49,338 bases of DNA, taken from the NCBI RefSeq assembly GCF_900113835.1, contig NZ_FOQV01000019.1:1-49338 (forward strand). The letters run 5' to 3'. Source of the DNA: Allobosea sp. OK403. Lineage in GTDB: Bacteria; Pseudomonadota; Alphaproteobacteria; Rhizobiales; Beijerinckiaceae. The notes below the pieces were generated by a model. The model was not told where the DNA came from. It was given only the letters and a program-made list of their open reading frames with translations, and did no database searches. Within the stretch, counting starts at the first letter, position 1. The number at the start of each line of letters is the position of its first letter. Shown here piece by piece: positions 40,778 to 49,338 of the stretch. Position numbers and translations under genes: made by a program.

Positions 40778-40817
40778 CGCCGCTCACGGCGAGGCTCCGC
40801 TCTCGCCGTGAGCGGCG
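40778..40817. promoter_or_regulatory. Perfect 16-bp hairpin before fahA
   Basis: The arms CGCCGCTCACGGCGAG (40778-40793) and CTCGCCGTGAGCGGCG (40802-40817) pair perfectly around GCTCCGCT. The hairpin is in the fahA leader, 22 bp from the start codon, and 145 bp beyond the marR stop. There is no T-run, so it may control translation or RNA stability, or stop marR transcription only weakly. Confidence 0.5.
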
Positions 40818-40961
40818 AACGGCTCGCGGCCAGTCGTTCACCAAATCCCCTGCCGCCAGGGCGACATGGATCGTGCATTCCTGCGCAAGATAGCTGCGGC
40901 CTTGTGGACGGGCTGTCCCCCGAACTTGGGACGCGGCAGGGGCTGCCGGGCGTGCCGGCGG

Positions 40962-41402
40962 TCAGGATCGGCCCGGCTCGAATGTTTCTTCCAGCCGGTC
41001 GAGCGCGCCCAGCAGGGCCTGCGCCTGCGGCCCGAGCGTGGCCAGTATCTGCGCTTCGAACGCAAGCGCGCGTGGGACGATGTCGGCATAGGCTTCCAGG
41101 CCCTGGGCCGTCAGGCTCAGAAATTCCTCGCGTCGATCGTCGACACTTTCGCGGCGCTTCAGCCAGCGGCGCTCTTCCAGCGCGCGGACCGCACGGCTCA
41201 CCTTGGTCTTGTGCATCGCGGAGTGGGCGCCGATCGCCTTCGCACTCATCGTCTCGAACTGGCCAAGCGTCGCCAGCACCCGCCATTCGGGGATGGTGAG
41301 GTTGTGATGCGGGCCATAGACCCTCCGAAACCGCAGAGACACCGCCGTGCTCAAGCGGTTGAGCCGATAGGGCAGGAAGTGTTCGAGGGCGAGCTTGCTC
41401 AT
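40962..41402 (-). CDS. MarR-family regulator
   Basis: A 146-residue protein. The winged helix spans about residues 36-100 (IPEWRVLATLGQFETMSAKAIGAHSAMHKTKVSRAVRALEERRWLKR, then the wing DDRREEFLSLTAQG). It is divergent from hmgA with 179 bp between them and probably represses hmgA, with homogentisate or a related acid as the likely inducer; that is inference. GTAAC occurs twice, 15 bp apart, just before its start (41412-41431 on the opposite strand), a possible binding region. Confidence 0.92.
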   Translation of the reverse strand: MSKLALEHFLPYRLNRLSTAVSLRFRRVYGPHHNLTIPEWRVLATLGQFETMSAKAIGAHSAMHKTKVSRAVRALEERRWLKRRESVDDRREEFLSLTAQGLEAYADIVPRALAFEAQILATLGPQAQALLGALDRLEETFEPGRS

Positions 41403-41581
41403 GCCTTGTTAGTTACAAAATGGACGGTTACGAAAGCAACCATCAAAAGTCGTGACGCGGCCTTGGCAGGGCTGTGGCGCTGTGTCCAGACCCTCGCTCC
41501 GGTCTCTGTCGGAGACGCAACGGCCAGTGAGCCTGTAGCCGGAACCGCCTTCTTGCCGCCGCCTCAAGGGAGGAACCGCCC

Positions 41582-42940
41582 GTGAACATCCAGAATCCAC
41601 TTCCGGAGCCCCAAATCGGCAGGTCGATCGAAAGCGCCATCCAGCAGGGCTACATGTCCGGCTTCGGCAACGGTTTTGAGACCGAGGCGCTGCCTGGAGC
41701 CCTGCCGCTCGGTCGCAACTCGCCCCAGAAATGCGCGTATGGCCTGTATGCCGAGCAGCTCAGCGGCTCCCCCTTCACCGCGCCTCGCACCACGAATGAG
41801 CGGTCTTGGCTCTATCGCATCCGGCCGACCGTCAGCCATTGGGGGCAGTTCGCCAAGGTTGATGCCGGCTTGTGGCGGACGGCACCGGCGTCCGAGGTGG
41901 ATTTGCCGATCGCGCCGATGCGCTGGAGTCCAATCCCGATCCCGTCAGGCCCGATGTCCTTCGTCGATGGCATCCACAGCATCACCACCGCCGGCGACGC
42001 CGGCACTCAGGCCGGCATGGGCGCCCATGTCTACCTCATCACCCGCTCGATGGTGGACGAATACTTCTACAACGCCGACGGCGAGATGCTGTTCGTGCCG
42101 CAGCAGGGGAGCTTACGGCTGTGGACCGAGTTCGGCATCATCGACATCGAGCCTGGCGAGATCGCGGTCATTCCGCGCGGCGTGAAAATCCGGGTCGAGC
42201 TGCGCGACGGACCGGCACGTGGCTATCTCTGCGAGAACTATGGCGGCGCCTTCACGCTGCCGGAGCGAGGGCCGATCGGTGCGAACTGCCTGGCCAATCC
42301 ACGTGACTTCCTGACGCCCGTGGCGGCCTACGAGGACCGGGACGCGCCCTCCCGCATGTATGTGAAATGGGGCGGCAGCCTGTGGGCCGCCGACATCGCT
42401 CATTCGCCGCTGGATGTCGTGGCATGGCACGGCAACTACGCGCCCTACAAATATGATCTGCGCCGCTATTCGCCTGTCGGCCCGGTTCTGTACGACCATG
42501 CCGACCCGTCGATCTTCACGGTGCTGACCTCACCGTCGGAAACGCCCGGCACGGCCAATATCGACTTCGTCATCTTCTCGGATCGCTGGCTCGTCGCGGA
42601 GAATACATTCCGTCCGCCCTGGTACCACATGAACGTCATGAGCGAGTTCATGGGTCTGGTCTATGGCCAGTACGACGCCAAGACCGGAGGCGGCTTCGTG
42701 CCCGGCGGCATGTCCCTGCACAACACGATGCTGCCGCACGGGCCCGATGTCGACGCCTTCGAGCGGGCCAGCAATGTCGAGCTGAAGCCGCACAAGCTCG
42801 AAGGTACGATGGCCTTCATGTTCGAGACCCGATTCCCCCAGCGCGTGACGGCGTTCGCGGCTCAGACCGACGCACTGCAGAAGGACTATGGCTCCTACGG
42901 CCATAAAATGGTGAAGCACTTTGATCCGAGCAAACCTTGA
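41582..42940 (+). CDS. hmgA: Homogentisate 1,2-dioxygenase
   Basis: The 452-residue iron enzyme opens the aromatic ring of homogentisate to maleylacetoacetate. The GTG start at 41582 follows a strong GGGAGGAA ribosome site. YMSGFGNGFETEALPGALP at the N-terminus is diagnostic. The iron ligands lie in WYHMNVMSEFMG (H-x5-E) and near SLHNTMLPHGPD. It is the only plus-strand gene of the locus, read away from marR. The next enzymes, MaiA and FahA, are encoded on the other strand. No 4-hydroxyphenylpyruvate dioxygenase is present nearby. Confidence 0.97.
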   Translation: MNIQNPLPEPQIGRSIESAIQQGYMSGFGNGFETEALPGALPLGRNSPQKCAYGLYAEQLSGSPFTAPRTTNERSWLYRIRPTVSHWGQFAKVDAGLWRTAPASEVDLPIAPMRWSPIPIPSGPMSFVDGIHSITTAGDAGTQAGMGAHVYLITRSMVDEYFYNADGEMLFVPQQGSLRLWTEFGIIDIEPGEIAVIPRGVKIRVELRDGPARGYLCENYGGAFTLPERGPIGANCLANPRDFLTPVAAYEDRDAPSRMYVKWGGSLWAADIAHSPLDVVAWHGNYAPYKYDLRRYSPVGPVLYDHADPSIFTVLTSPSETPGTANIDFVIFSDRWLVAENTFRPPWYHMNVMSEFMGLVYGQYDAKTGGGFVPGGMSLHNTMLPHGPDVDAFERASNVELKPHKLEGTMAFMFETRFPQRVTAFAAQTDALQKDYGSYGHKMVKHFDPSKP

Positions 42941-43180
42941 CGGTTCACCGCAACGTCTGAGGTGGTCGACAACGGACGTGCCGGCGGCTCCGTCGGGAAC
43001 GTCTGGGCGCTTCGCGGGCATCGGGCAAGTCGGCTTTCAGGCAAATCCTGGCGCGAGCTGCAAATCATTACGCGTGCTCGCCGATGGGCGGGTAGGGCGC
43101 GGGGCGCAGGGTCATTGCGGCGGTGCGGCACACTCTCGGCGACTCCAGGGGGAGGGGCCGGCTACCGAGCCATCTCTGCC

Positions 43181-43360
43181 ATCGAGATCATCTACGTCGC
43201 CATCCGCCCGCCGCAGGCGCCGCGCCTGCAGCTGGCCGACGAGATCATCGACAAGGCGAAAGCCTGGCTTGGGGCGAGGCTGTCGGGGGGCATCGTCAGG
43301 TTGACGCGTGGCGAGGACGACGACCCTTGCGACCAGGCTTCAGCCCGGATGGCGCGGGAC
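43181..43360 (+). pseudogene. Fragment: 3' end of a LysR-type gene
   Basis: The reading frame IEIIYVAIRPPQAPRLQLAD, then EIIDKAKAWLGARL, matches the last 35 residues of the LysR gene ending at 26781. A 45-bp stretch from GCCGACGAGATCATCG is identical in DNA. The similarity continues past the stop of that gene to GACCAGGCTT. No helix-turn-helix or start lies upstream. It is a leftover of a paralogue or a partial duplication. Confidence 0.75.
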
Positions 43361-44049
43361 GGCGGCCCCGGGGGGCGAGGCGAGGCAGGCGATGCGGGAC
43401 AACTGGCGTGGGCTGAGATCAACAGCTTCTGATATCGCAGCTCCTGCCTGACAGTAAAAATCCGAATCTCCGCGTCCAGACGGTCATAGGATGTCTGCTT
43501 CTGTGAAGGGTTTCGGATGCCGGCCCGAGCGGGCGGGTTGGGACCGGGCTGAGAGCCGGCGTTCGAAAGCCTCCAGCGAACAGCGTTTTCGAGCAGGCTC
43601 GCGACAGTGCTATCTGCCTTCGCATGCATCGCTTCGGCGTGCTCTGTTCAAGCTTCGGACCTTGGTCGGGGCCCTCCCGAAAATGCTGTCGATGATGCCG
43701 AGCCGGCTCTGTCAAAAGAGCGATTGCGTAACGTAAGATTACGTGCGATTTCCGTGGCAATACCGGCTCACACGCTGGGACCTTTTTATGACGGTGTTTG
43801 ACGTTCGATTTCTTTCTCAGTGACGTCGGTTCGTTGGACTCATTAGCGAATTTCTACATTGACGGCGTTGTGAATTGGATCTGCCTGATGAGCCTGGCCG
43901 ACGAATCTCCGACAATTCCCGCAAGAAGAAGCGCGCAGGCCAAAGGCCGGTACCCAGCCCATTCTGGTCGAACGATTGTTCTCTGCGGAGGGCGGTCGAT
44001 GGCAATGTTCGGTGCGGCGTCTATTTCGGCGGATCTCGGGTAAGTCGCT
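43361..44049. other. Gene-free stretch before the two-partner secretion genes
   Basis: No supported gene. The frame 43798-44043 has no ribosome site or family match. A palindrome ACGTAA-GA-TTACGT lies at 43731-43744 about 300 bp before tpsB and may be a regulatory site. The promoter for tpsBA is expected in this interval. Confidence 0.5.
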
Positions 44050-45774
44050 ATGCTTCGAATTGCGAGACCAGGCCTGGGGATGGTCGTGCTGGCTCTGCTG
44101 CCCGCAGCGGCCTCCGCGCAGACGGCATCCCAAATCACGCCAAACAGTTTTCGCCCCGCTCTTGCCCACCAGGGTGGATTCGCGGTCTCCGGCGCTCCGG
44201 GATTGGAGACGCCCGGAGGAGCAGACAAACTGTTCGTCCGTTTGTCTGGGGTCAGCGTCAAGGGTGGTCTGCCGCAGCTTGCGGCAGCGACTGCCGAACT
44301 TGAGGCGAGGCTGACCGGGCGCAGGATTTCTGGCGCCGACCTGTTCGCCGCGGCACGCGATCTGGAGGCGGCCTATGCCAGGTTTGGATACGTGCTGGTG
44401 CGGATCGTTCTGCCGCCGCAGCGGCTTGTCGACGGCGCGCGATTGTCGCTGGTTGTCGTCGATGGCTTCATCGAACGGATCGAGACCAAAGGTGTGCCGG
44501 AGCGCGTGCGCCAGCGCATCGAGACGTTGCTTGGACCGCTGACGCAACAGCGCGGACTGACGTTGCAGGAGATCGAGCGCCGCGTGCTGCTGGCGGGCGA
44601 TACTCCCGGCGTCATCCTGCGATCCACGCTGGCGCCGGGCAAGGCCACTGGCGCCACGGTGCTGGTGGTCGACGGCAAGTATCAGGCTGTGAGCGCAATA
44701 TTCACCGCCGACAATACCTTGTCGCATGCGCTCGGGCGCACGAGTTCGGGTTTGGGGCTCGATTTCAATAGCATCGCCGGCTTCGGGGAGTTGGTCTACC
44801 TGCGCGCCGGCGGTTATCCGAACGGTGGCGACAACGGCTTTTTCGATCGCTACCCGCGCAATCGCGCGCTGGCGGGAGGGTTCGTGCTGCCGCTCTGGCT
44901 CGACGGCCTGAGCTTCAATGCCGAATACACGGATGCGCGGACCACGCCGCGGGCGGTCGCGGGTATACAGAGCACCGACACGTTCGAACGACTGTCCCTG
45001 CGCCTGCGCTATGCCTGGCTGCGCGGTCGGGCCGCCAATTTCAATAGCGAATTGTGGTTCGACGCACAAAACGAGAGGCAAAGCCTGTCGGTCGCCGCTG
45101 TTCGGGCGCCGCTATCCGAAGACCGGTTGCGGGTTCTGCGCTTCGTGAATGACGGCGACATGCTGACCCCGTGGGGCGCGACGATTTCCGGTCGCGCCAC
45201 GGCCTCGTTCGGCATCGATGCGTTCGGAGCGCGCCGTGCGGCGGAGGCCTCGCCAATCCTGCCCCTGTCGCGACAGGGCGCCGACGCTACGTTCCAGAAG
45301 CTCGATATCACGCTGGGCTATATCCAGCCGCTGGCCGAGCATCTCGTGGCCAGCGTTTCAGCCCGGGCGCAGACTTCGTTTGGCGCGCCGCTGGCGCACA
45401 GCGAACAGATCGGCATCGCGAACACCACGGGGCTGTCCGCGCTCGACGCGGGATCGATCGCCGGAGATCAGGGTTACGTGGTGCGTGGCGAACTGTCCTC
45501 GCCGTGGAGCGTGCCGCTGCCGATATCCGCGATCGGCATGGTCGCTTCGCCCTATGTGTTCGCCGCCCATGGCAAGGTCATGCTGCAGGAGCCGACCGCG
45601 CTGGAGGCGAGCTCGATCCGCGCCACGTCCTACGGCGGGGGCTTGCGCCTTGGCGGCGCTGTGCCGGGCGCCTTGTCGAACGGATCCCTGACGCTGGAAT
45701 ACGGCCGCACTCACCGCAGCGACCATATCCCGACGAGCAATCGCTTCACGATCGTTTCGGCGCTCCGATTCTAG
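44050..45774 (+). CDS. Two-partner secretion outer-membrane transporter (TpsB, FhaC/ShlB family)
   Basis: The 574-residue protein exports the partner TpsA across the outer membrane. A signal peptide (MVVLALLPAAASAQT, cleavage near residue 24) is followed by an N-terminal linker. POTRA-type domains come next (about residues 60-210: LEAAYARFGYVLVRIVLPPQ, then QRGLTLQEIERRVLLAGDTPG). A long beta-barrel of alternating residues ends in the terminal phenylalanine (FTIVSALRF) needed for barrel assembly. It lies 75 bp upstream of the tpsA gene, on the same strand, the usual order. Confidence 0.92.
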   Translation: MLRIARPGLGMVVLALLPAAASAQTASQITPNSFRPALAHQGGFAVSGAPGLETPGGADKLFVRLSGVSVKGGLPQLAAATAELEARLTGRRISGADLFAAARDLEAAYARFGYVLVRIVLPPQRLVDGARLSLVVVDGFIERIETKGVPERVRQRIETLLGPLTQQRGLTLQEIERRVLLAGDTPGVILRSTLAPGKATGATVLVVDGKYQAVSAIFTADNTLSHALGRTSSGLGLDFNSIAGFGELVYLRAGGYPNGGDNGFFDRYPRNRALAGGFVLPLWLDGLSFNAEYTDARTTPRAVAGIQSTDTFERLSLRLRYAWLRGRAANFNSELWFDAQNERQSLSVAAVRAPLSEDRLRVLRFVNDGDMLTPWGATISGRATASFGIDAFGARRAAEASPILPLSRQGADATFQKLDITLGYIQPLAEHLVASVSARAQTSFGAPLAHSEQIGIANTTGLSALDAGSIAGDQGYVVRGELSSPWSVPLPISAIGMVASPYVFAAHGKVMLQEPTALEASSIRATSYGGGLRLGGAVPGALSNGSLTLEYGRTHRSDHIPTSNRFTIVSALRF

Positions 45775-45849
45775 CGCGCGCAAGACCGATTCCAGTTTGG
45801 TGATCACATTGAGCGGTCTGTGGACCGATTTTCACAAAGGCCATTCGCG

Positions 45850-48800
45850 ATGAACCGTATCGACGAACGCCCCTCGATGCAGGCCCGCAGGTCAGGCTTC
45901 CCCCGGTACCGCTATGGCGCCATGGCGGCGCTGCTGCTCGCGACCACCGCATTGACCTGCCCGGCTCTGATTGCGCCCGCATTCGCGCAAAGCCTGCCGA
46001 CCGGAGGGGCCGTTGCAGCCGGCAGCGCGACGATCGCGCAGCCCTCCGCGACACAGCTCAGCATCACCCAATCCAGCCAGAGCGCCGTGGTCAACTGGCA
46101 GGGCTTTTCGATCGGCCAGGGCAGCACGGTCAATATCGTGCAGCCGAATGCGTCGTCGGCGATGCTCAATCGCGTCACCGGCAACACGCCCTCGGCGATC
46201 GCGGGCTCACTCACCGCCAACGGACAGGTCTATCTGGTCAATCCTAACGGCATCGCCATTACCAGAAGTGGCGTTGTCAGCGCCGCCGGCTTCGTTGCCT
46301 CCACGCTCGGTATTTCCGACAGCGACTTCATGAACGGCAAGCGCAGCTTCACCGGCAACGGCGCGTCGGCGGGGGTCAGCAACGCCGGAAGCATCGCGGT
46401 GGCCAAGGGCGGCTATGCGGCGCTGATCGGCGGCACGGTCTCGAATTCCGGGAGCATCAGCGTGCCGCTCGGAAAGGTCGGCCTCGGCTCCGGCGAGCAG
46501 GCGACGCTCGACTTCTCGGGTGATGGCTTCCTGCAGGTCGCGATGCCGACGAACGCGGGGACCAAAGGCGCGCTGATCAAGAACGCCGGCAGCATCATGG
46601 CCGACGGTGGCCGCGTCATCATCAGCGCCGCGACGGCGCGCGAGGCGGCCCGCAACGCGGTCAATATCTCCGGGCTGGTGCAGGCCCGCTCGATCGGTGG
46701 CCATAACGGATCGATCGTTATCGGCGGCGGCGACGGCGGCCGCGTCAAGATCTCCGGGCGCATCGATGCGAGCTCGCGTCGTCACGGCGGCGGCACGGTC
46801 ACCGTGACCGGGCAACAGATCAAGCTGAAAGGAGCCACCGTCGACGCTTCCGGCAAGACGGGCGGCGGCACCGTCAAGATCGGCGGCGACGCGCAGGGCC
46901 GCGGCACGCTGCAGCAGGCCCGATCCCTCACGATGGATGCCGCGACCACGATCCACGCCGATGCGACCGGCGCTGGAAACGGCGGTGAGGTGGTGCTTTG
47001 GTCCACAGGAACGACGCGCGTTCGCGGCCTCATCACCGCCAGGGGTGGGCAGAGTGGTGGCGACGGTGGATTGGTCGAGACATCCGGCCATGTCCTGGAT
47101 TTCACGGGGGTGAGCGTCAACGCGACGGCGCCGGCGGGCAAGACCGGATCATGGCTGCTTGACCCCATCGACCTCACCGTCGACGCCGCCGCCGCCGCGA
47201 CGATCAACAGCAATCTGGCAACGGCTAACGTCACGTTGCAGACGACTGCGACCACGACGTCGGGACCTGGCACGACATCCGCCGGACTGGGCGATATCAA
47301 CATCTACGCCGCGATCAGCTGGAGCACCGCCAATACCCTGACCCTGTCGGCCTACAACAGCATCAACATCGTTTCGTCGATTTCCGCGACAGGTAACGGC
47401 ACGCTGGTTCTGACGGCCAATAACCAGCTTGGCGGCTCGAACAGCGCCGGCGCCGTGAATTTCCTCGGTGGCGGCTACGCCGAGCTGCTGGGCAGCTCTG
47501 CGGCGCTGACGATCAACGGCGCGGCCTATACGCTGATCCACTCGGTCACGGACCTCGTGAACGTCAACAATAACCTGTCGGGCCGATATGCTCTGGCCGG
47601 ATCGCTCGACCTCGGCGGCCATACCTACACCGATGGCGTGGTCGCCCCCTCGACGGCTGCCAGCGGTTTTCTCGGCACCTTCAATGGCTTGGGCAACACG
47701 ATCAGCAACCTGACGATCAATGCCCCAAGCTCGGGCGTTGTCGGCCTGTTCGGACAGATCGGTAATGGTTCCAACAATTCGGTCGGCACCGTCGAGAATT
47801 TGATTCTGAGCGGTGGCTCGGTGACGTCTAGTTCGCCCGGTACCAGCGTCGGCGCGTTGGCCGGAACGAACACGGGCACGGTCTTCAATGTTTCTGCATC
47901 GACGTCGGTCACGGGCACCGCCGGCGGCGCCATCGTGGGCGGTTTGGTCGGATATAATTGGGGAAAGATCTCCAATTCCCACGCCAGTGGAAACGTCACC
48001 GGCACGGTGACGGGCGCCTGGGTTGGCGGGCTGGTGGGCTACAATGATGGGTATAGCACCGGTGACGGCGTTGGTACGATTACCAACGCCTACGCCACAG
48101 GCACAGTCACCGGTGGCGGCGGTACTGGCGGCGCTGATACGGGAAGCGGCAGCGGAAGTTCCACCGGTGGCCTTATCGGGATCAATCTGGGCACGGTCAT
48201 AAACACCTTTGCCGCGGGGGCGGTCCACGGCGGCGCCAGCAGTGATCTCGGCGGCTTGATCGGCCAGAACGACACCACGGACGGGCAGGTGACGGTCACC
48301 AACGGATATTGGGACATGACAACCTCCGGCATCAGCTCGGTGGGCGCCGGCGCCGGAACTGGTCTAACCACCTCGGTCCTGCAGAACGGCACGCTCCCAA
48401 CCGGTTTCAGCAGTTCGATCTGGAGCGCGGTTTCCGGTTTCTATCCGTTCCTGGGGCCGAAGGTCCTCACCGTGAACCTGTCGTCGCAAACCGCGACCTA
48501 CGGCACGGCCTCTTCGCTCAATCAGACATCGACGGCATATACCGAGACATTCGCGGGCACGACACTCACGGGAGGGAATGTCATTGCCCTGAGCGGCCTG
48601 TCGATAACGGTCACGGGCACCGGTAGTACGTCGGGTACGACGACAGCGACCAATGCCGGCAATTATCTGCTTTCGGCCAGCGGAGCGACCGCCTCCGGTT
48701 ATATCATCAGCTACGGCAAGACTCCGGCTTATTTGACGGTCAACCCGCTGGCGGTGACGCTGACGGGGACGCAGATCTATAACGGCGGCACCAGTATCGC

Positions 48801-49338
48801 TGCGGGCGGCCTGACCCTCAGCAACGGCGTGGCTGGCGCAACGGCGGCCTCGATCGGGCTCGCCGGGGCGGGCTCGGTCGCCTCGGCGAATGTCAGCGCG
48901 GGCGCGCAGGCGCTGAACCTGGCGGGTCTGTCGGTCAGCGACAGCAACTACACCGTGACCGGCGGCAGCGGCACGGTGACGGTCACCCCGCTGGCGGTGA
49001 CGCTGGCAGGGTCACAGACCTATAACGGCCTGACGACGATCACGGCGACGCTGACGGCGAGCAACAAGATCGGTGGCGACGTCGTGACGGTCAGCGGCAC
49101 GCCGACCGGTACGCTGGCCTCGGCCAATGCCGGGCCGGAGGCGATGTCCTCGCTGGCGGGTCTGTCGCTGAGCAACAGCAACTACACGCTCACCGGCGGC
49201 AGCGGCACGGTGACGGTCACCCCGCTGGCGGTGACGCTGGCAGGGACGCAGATCTATAACGGCGGCACCAGCGTCGCGGCGGGCGGCCTGACCCTCAGCA
49301 ACGGCGTGGCCGGCGCAACGGCGGCCTCGATCGGGCTC
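45850..49338 (+). CDS. Two-partner secretion exoprotein TpsA with GLUG and YDG-type repeats (3' end outside window)
   Basis: The frame is open from the ATG at 45850 to the end of the window, giving 1163 residues so far. A long signal peptide (about residues 1-46, cut after PAFA) is followed by the TPS secretion domain (about 50-300), with VNWQGFSIGQGSTVNIVQP, NRVTGN, and VYLVNPNGIAI. Further on are VETSGHVLDF and GSWLLDPIDLTV, common in this family. Residues about 580-830 contain GLUG-type repeats (GGLVGYN, GGLIG). From about 860 on are MBG/YDG-type beta repeats (PLAVTL-x-G-x-Q-x-YNG). The protein is probably a surface-exposed or released adhesin; the C-terminus is not visible. Confidence 0.92.
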   Translation, partial: MNRIDERPSMQARRSGFPRYRYGAMAALLLATTALTCPALIAPAFAQSLPTGGAVAAGSATIAQPSATQLSITQSSQSAVVNWQGFSIGQGSTVNIVQPNASSAMLNRVTGNTPSAIAGSLTANGQVYLVNPNGIAITRSGVVSAAGFVASTLGISDSDFMNGKRSFTGNGASAGVSNAGSIAVAKGGYAALIGGTVSNSGSISVPLGKVGLGSGEQATLDFSGDGFLQVAMPTNAGTKGALIKNAGSIMADGGRVIISAATAREAARNAVNISGLVQARSIGGHNGSIVIGGGDGGRVKISGRIDASSRRHGGGTVTVTGQQIKLKGATVDASGKTGGGTVKIGGDAQGRGTLQQARSLTMDAATTIHADATGAGNGGEVVLWSTGTTRVRGLITARGGQSGGDGGLVETSGHVLDFTGVSVNATAPAGKTGSWLLDPIDLTVDAAAAATINSNLATANVTLQTTATTTSGPGTTSAGLGDINIYAAISWSTANTLTLSAYNSINIVSSISATGNGTLVLTANNQLGGSNSAGAVNFLGGGYAELLGSSAALTINGAAYTLIHSVTDLVNVNNNLSGRYALAGSLDLGGHTYTDGVVAPSTAASGFLGTFNGLGNTISNLTINAPSSGVVGLFGQIGNGSNNSVGTVENLILSGGSVTSSSPGTSVGALAGTNTGTVFNVSASTSVTGTAGGAIVGGLVGYNWGKISNSHASGNVTGTVTGAWVGGLVGYNDGYSTGDGVGTITNAYATGTVTGGGGTGGADTGSGSGSSTGGLIGINLGTVINTFAAGAVHGGASSDLGGLIGQNDTTDGQVTVTNGYWDMTTSGISSVGAGAGTGLTTSVLQNGTLPTGFSSSIWSAVSGFYPFLGPKVLTVNLSSQTATYGTASSLNQTSTAYTETFAGTTLTGGNVIALSGLSITVTGTGSTSGTTTATNAGNYLLSASGATASGYIISYGKTPAYLTVNPLAVTLTGTQIYNGGTSIAAGGLTLSNGVAGATAASIGLAGAGSVASANVSAGAQALNLAGLSVSDSNYTVTGGSGTVTVTPLAVTLAGSQTYNGLTTITATLTASNKIGGDVVTVSGTPTGTLASANAGPEAMSSLAGLSLSNSNYTLTGGSGTVTVTPLAVTLAGTQIYNGGTSVAAGGLTLSNGVAGATAASIGL
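48745..49338 (+). repeat. YDG-type tandem repeats inside tpsA
   Basis: Units begin PLAVTL at 48745, 48988 and 49222, giving periods of 243 and 234 bp (81 and 78 residues). The first and third units are almost identical (about 48770-48860 against 49247-49338), while the middle unit differs, so the true unit may be the pair of about 477 bp. More copies probably follow outside the window. Confidence 0.85.

Noticed and set aside
43798..44043. 81-codon open frame before tpsB
   Set aside because: No ribosome site, no recognisable domain, and composition close to the surrounding non-coding DNA.
45814..45832. Short hairpin with following T's between tpsB and tpsA
   Set aside because: The stem is only 5 bp (CGGTC/GACCG) and the T-run is interrupted; too weak to call a terminator between two genes that should be co-expressed.
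48745..49338. Regular repeats resembling an array
   Set aside because: They lie in an open reading frame, encode YDG-type protein repeats and have periods of 78-81 codons, so this is not a CRISPR array.

Overview
The window is GC-rich DNA (roughly two-thirds GC, with one short AT-rich exception). Its gene content points to an alphaproteobacterium of the order Hyphomicrobiales: a fused LplT-acyltransferase-ligase, a PspA/YiaA module, Liv-type and dipeptide-type ABC operons, a YDG-repeat two-partner exoprotein, and GCAGCGAAGCAATCC-type intergenic palindromes. A Bosea- or Methylobacterium-like genus is my guess, not something the sequence proves. No rRNA, tRNA or CRISPR array was seen.

Layout. 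1-1077 is the 3' part of ftsK. 1078-1632 is a mosaic of nested inverted repeats. 1633-10416 (minus strand) holds a nitroreductase and, upstream of it, a tightly overlapping five-gene operon: LplT/PlsC/acyl-ligase fusion, GNAT-like protein, ThiF/E1-like protein, multi-pass membrane protein, second GNAT-like protein. 10864-12636 is a divergent TetR / PspA-YiaA stress module with three near-identical operators between the genes. 12637-15001 is a small accessory zone. It holds a MITE-like repeat, a broken hlyC-type toxin acyltransferase, an AT-rich islet with one orphan membrane protein, a truncated leader of another gene, and two RAYT transposases (one truncated, one intact) with REP sequences. 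15092-18258 carries phzF with a divergent LysR regulator and a membrane protein.

18410-25697 (minus strand) is one operon for a dipeptide-family ABC importer with two nucleoside hydrolases, with a divergent LysR gene at 25867. 27406-28185 is a LuxR-type regulator. 28193-42940 is a large catabolic locus. All three homogentisate ring-cleavage enzymes (hmgA, maiA, fahA) surround a Liv-type importer, three short-chain dehydrogenases, a glutathione transferase, a ketosteroid-dehydrogenase-like flavoprotein, and GntR and MarR regulators. Apart from hmgA, which is divergent, everything from marR/fahA down to maiA lies on the minus strand with short gaps or overlaps, so it may be read as one or a few long transcripts.

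43181-43360 is a stray copy of the 3' end of a LysR gene. 44050-49338 is a two-partner secretion pair: a TpsB outer-membrane transporter and the first 1163 residues of a TpsA exoprotein with GLUG and YDG-type repeats, running off the window.

The two most interesting assemblies are the E1-like/acyl-ligase/GNAT/nitroreductase cluster, whose chemistry I cannot name, and the homogentisate locus. The latter lacks 4-hydroxyphenylpyruvate dioxygenase but has alicyclic-type oxidoreductases, suggesting that an unusual precursor is funnelled into homogentisate.
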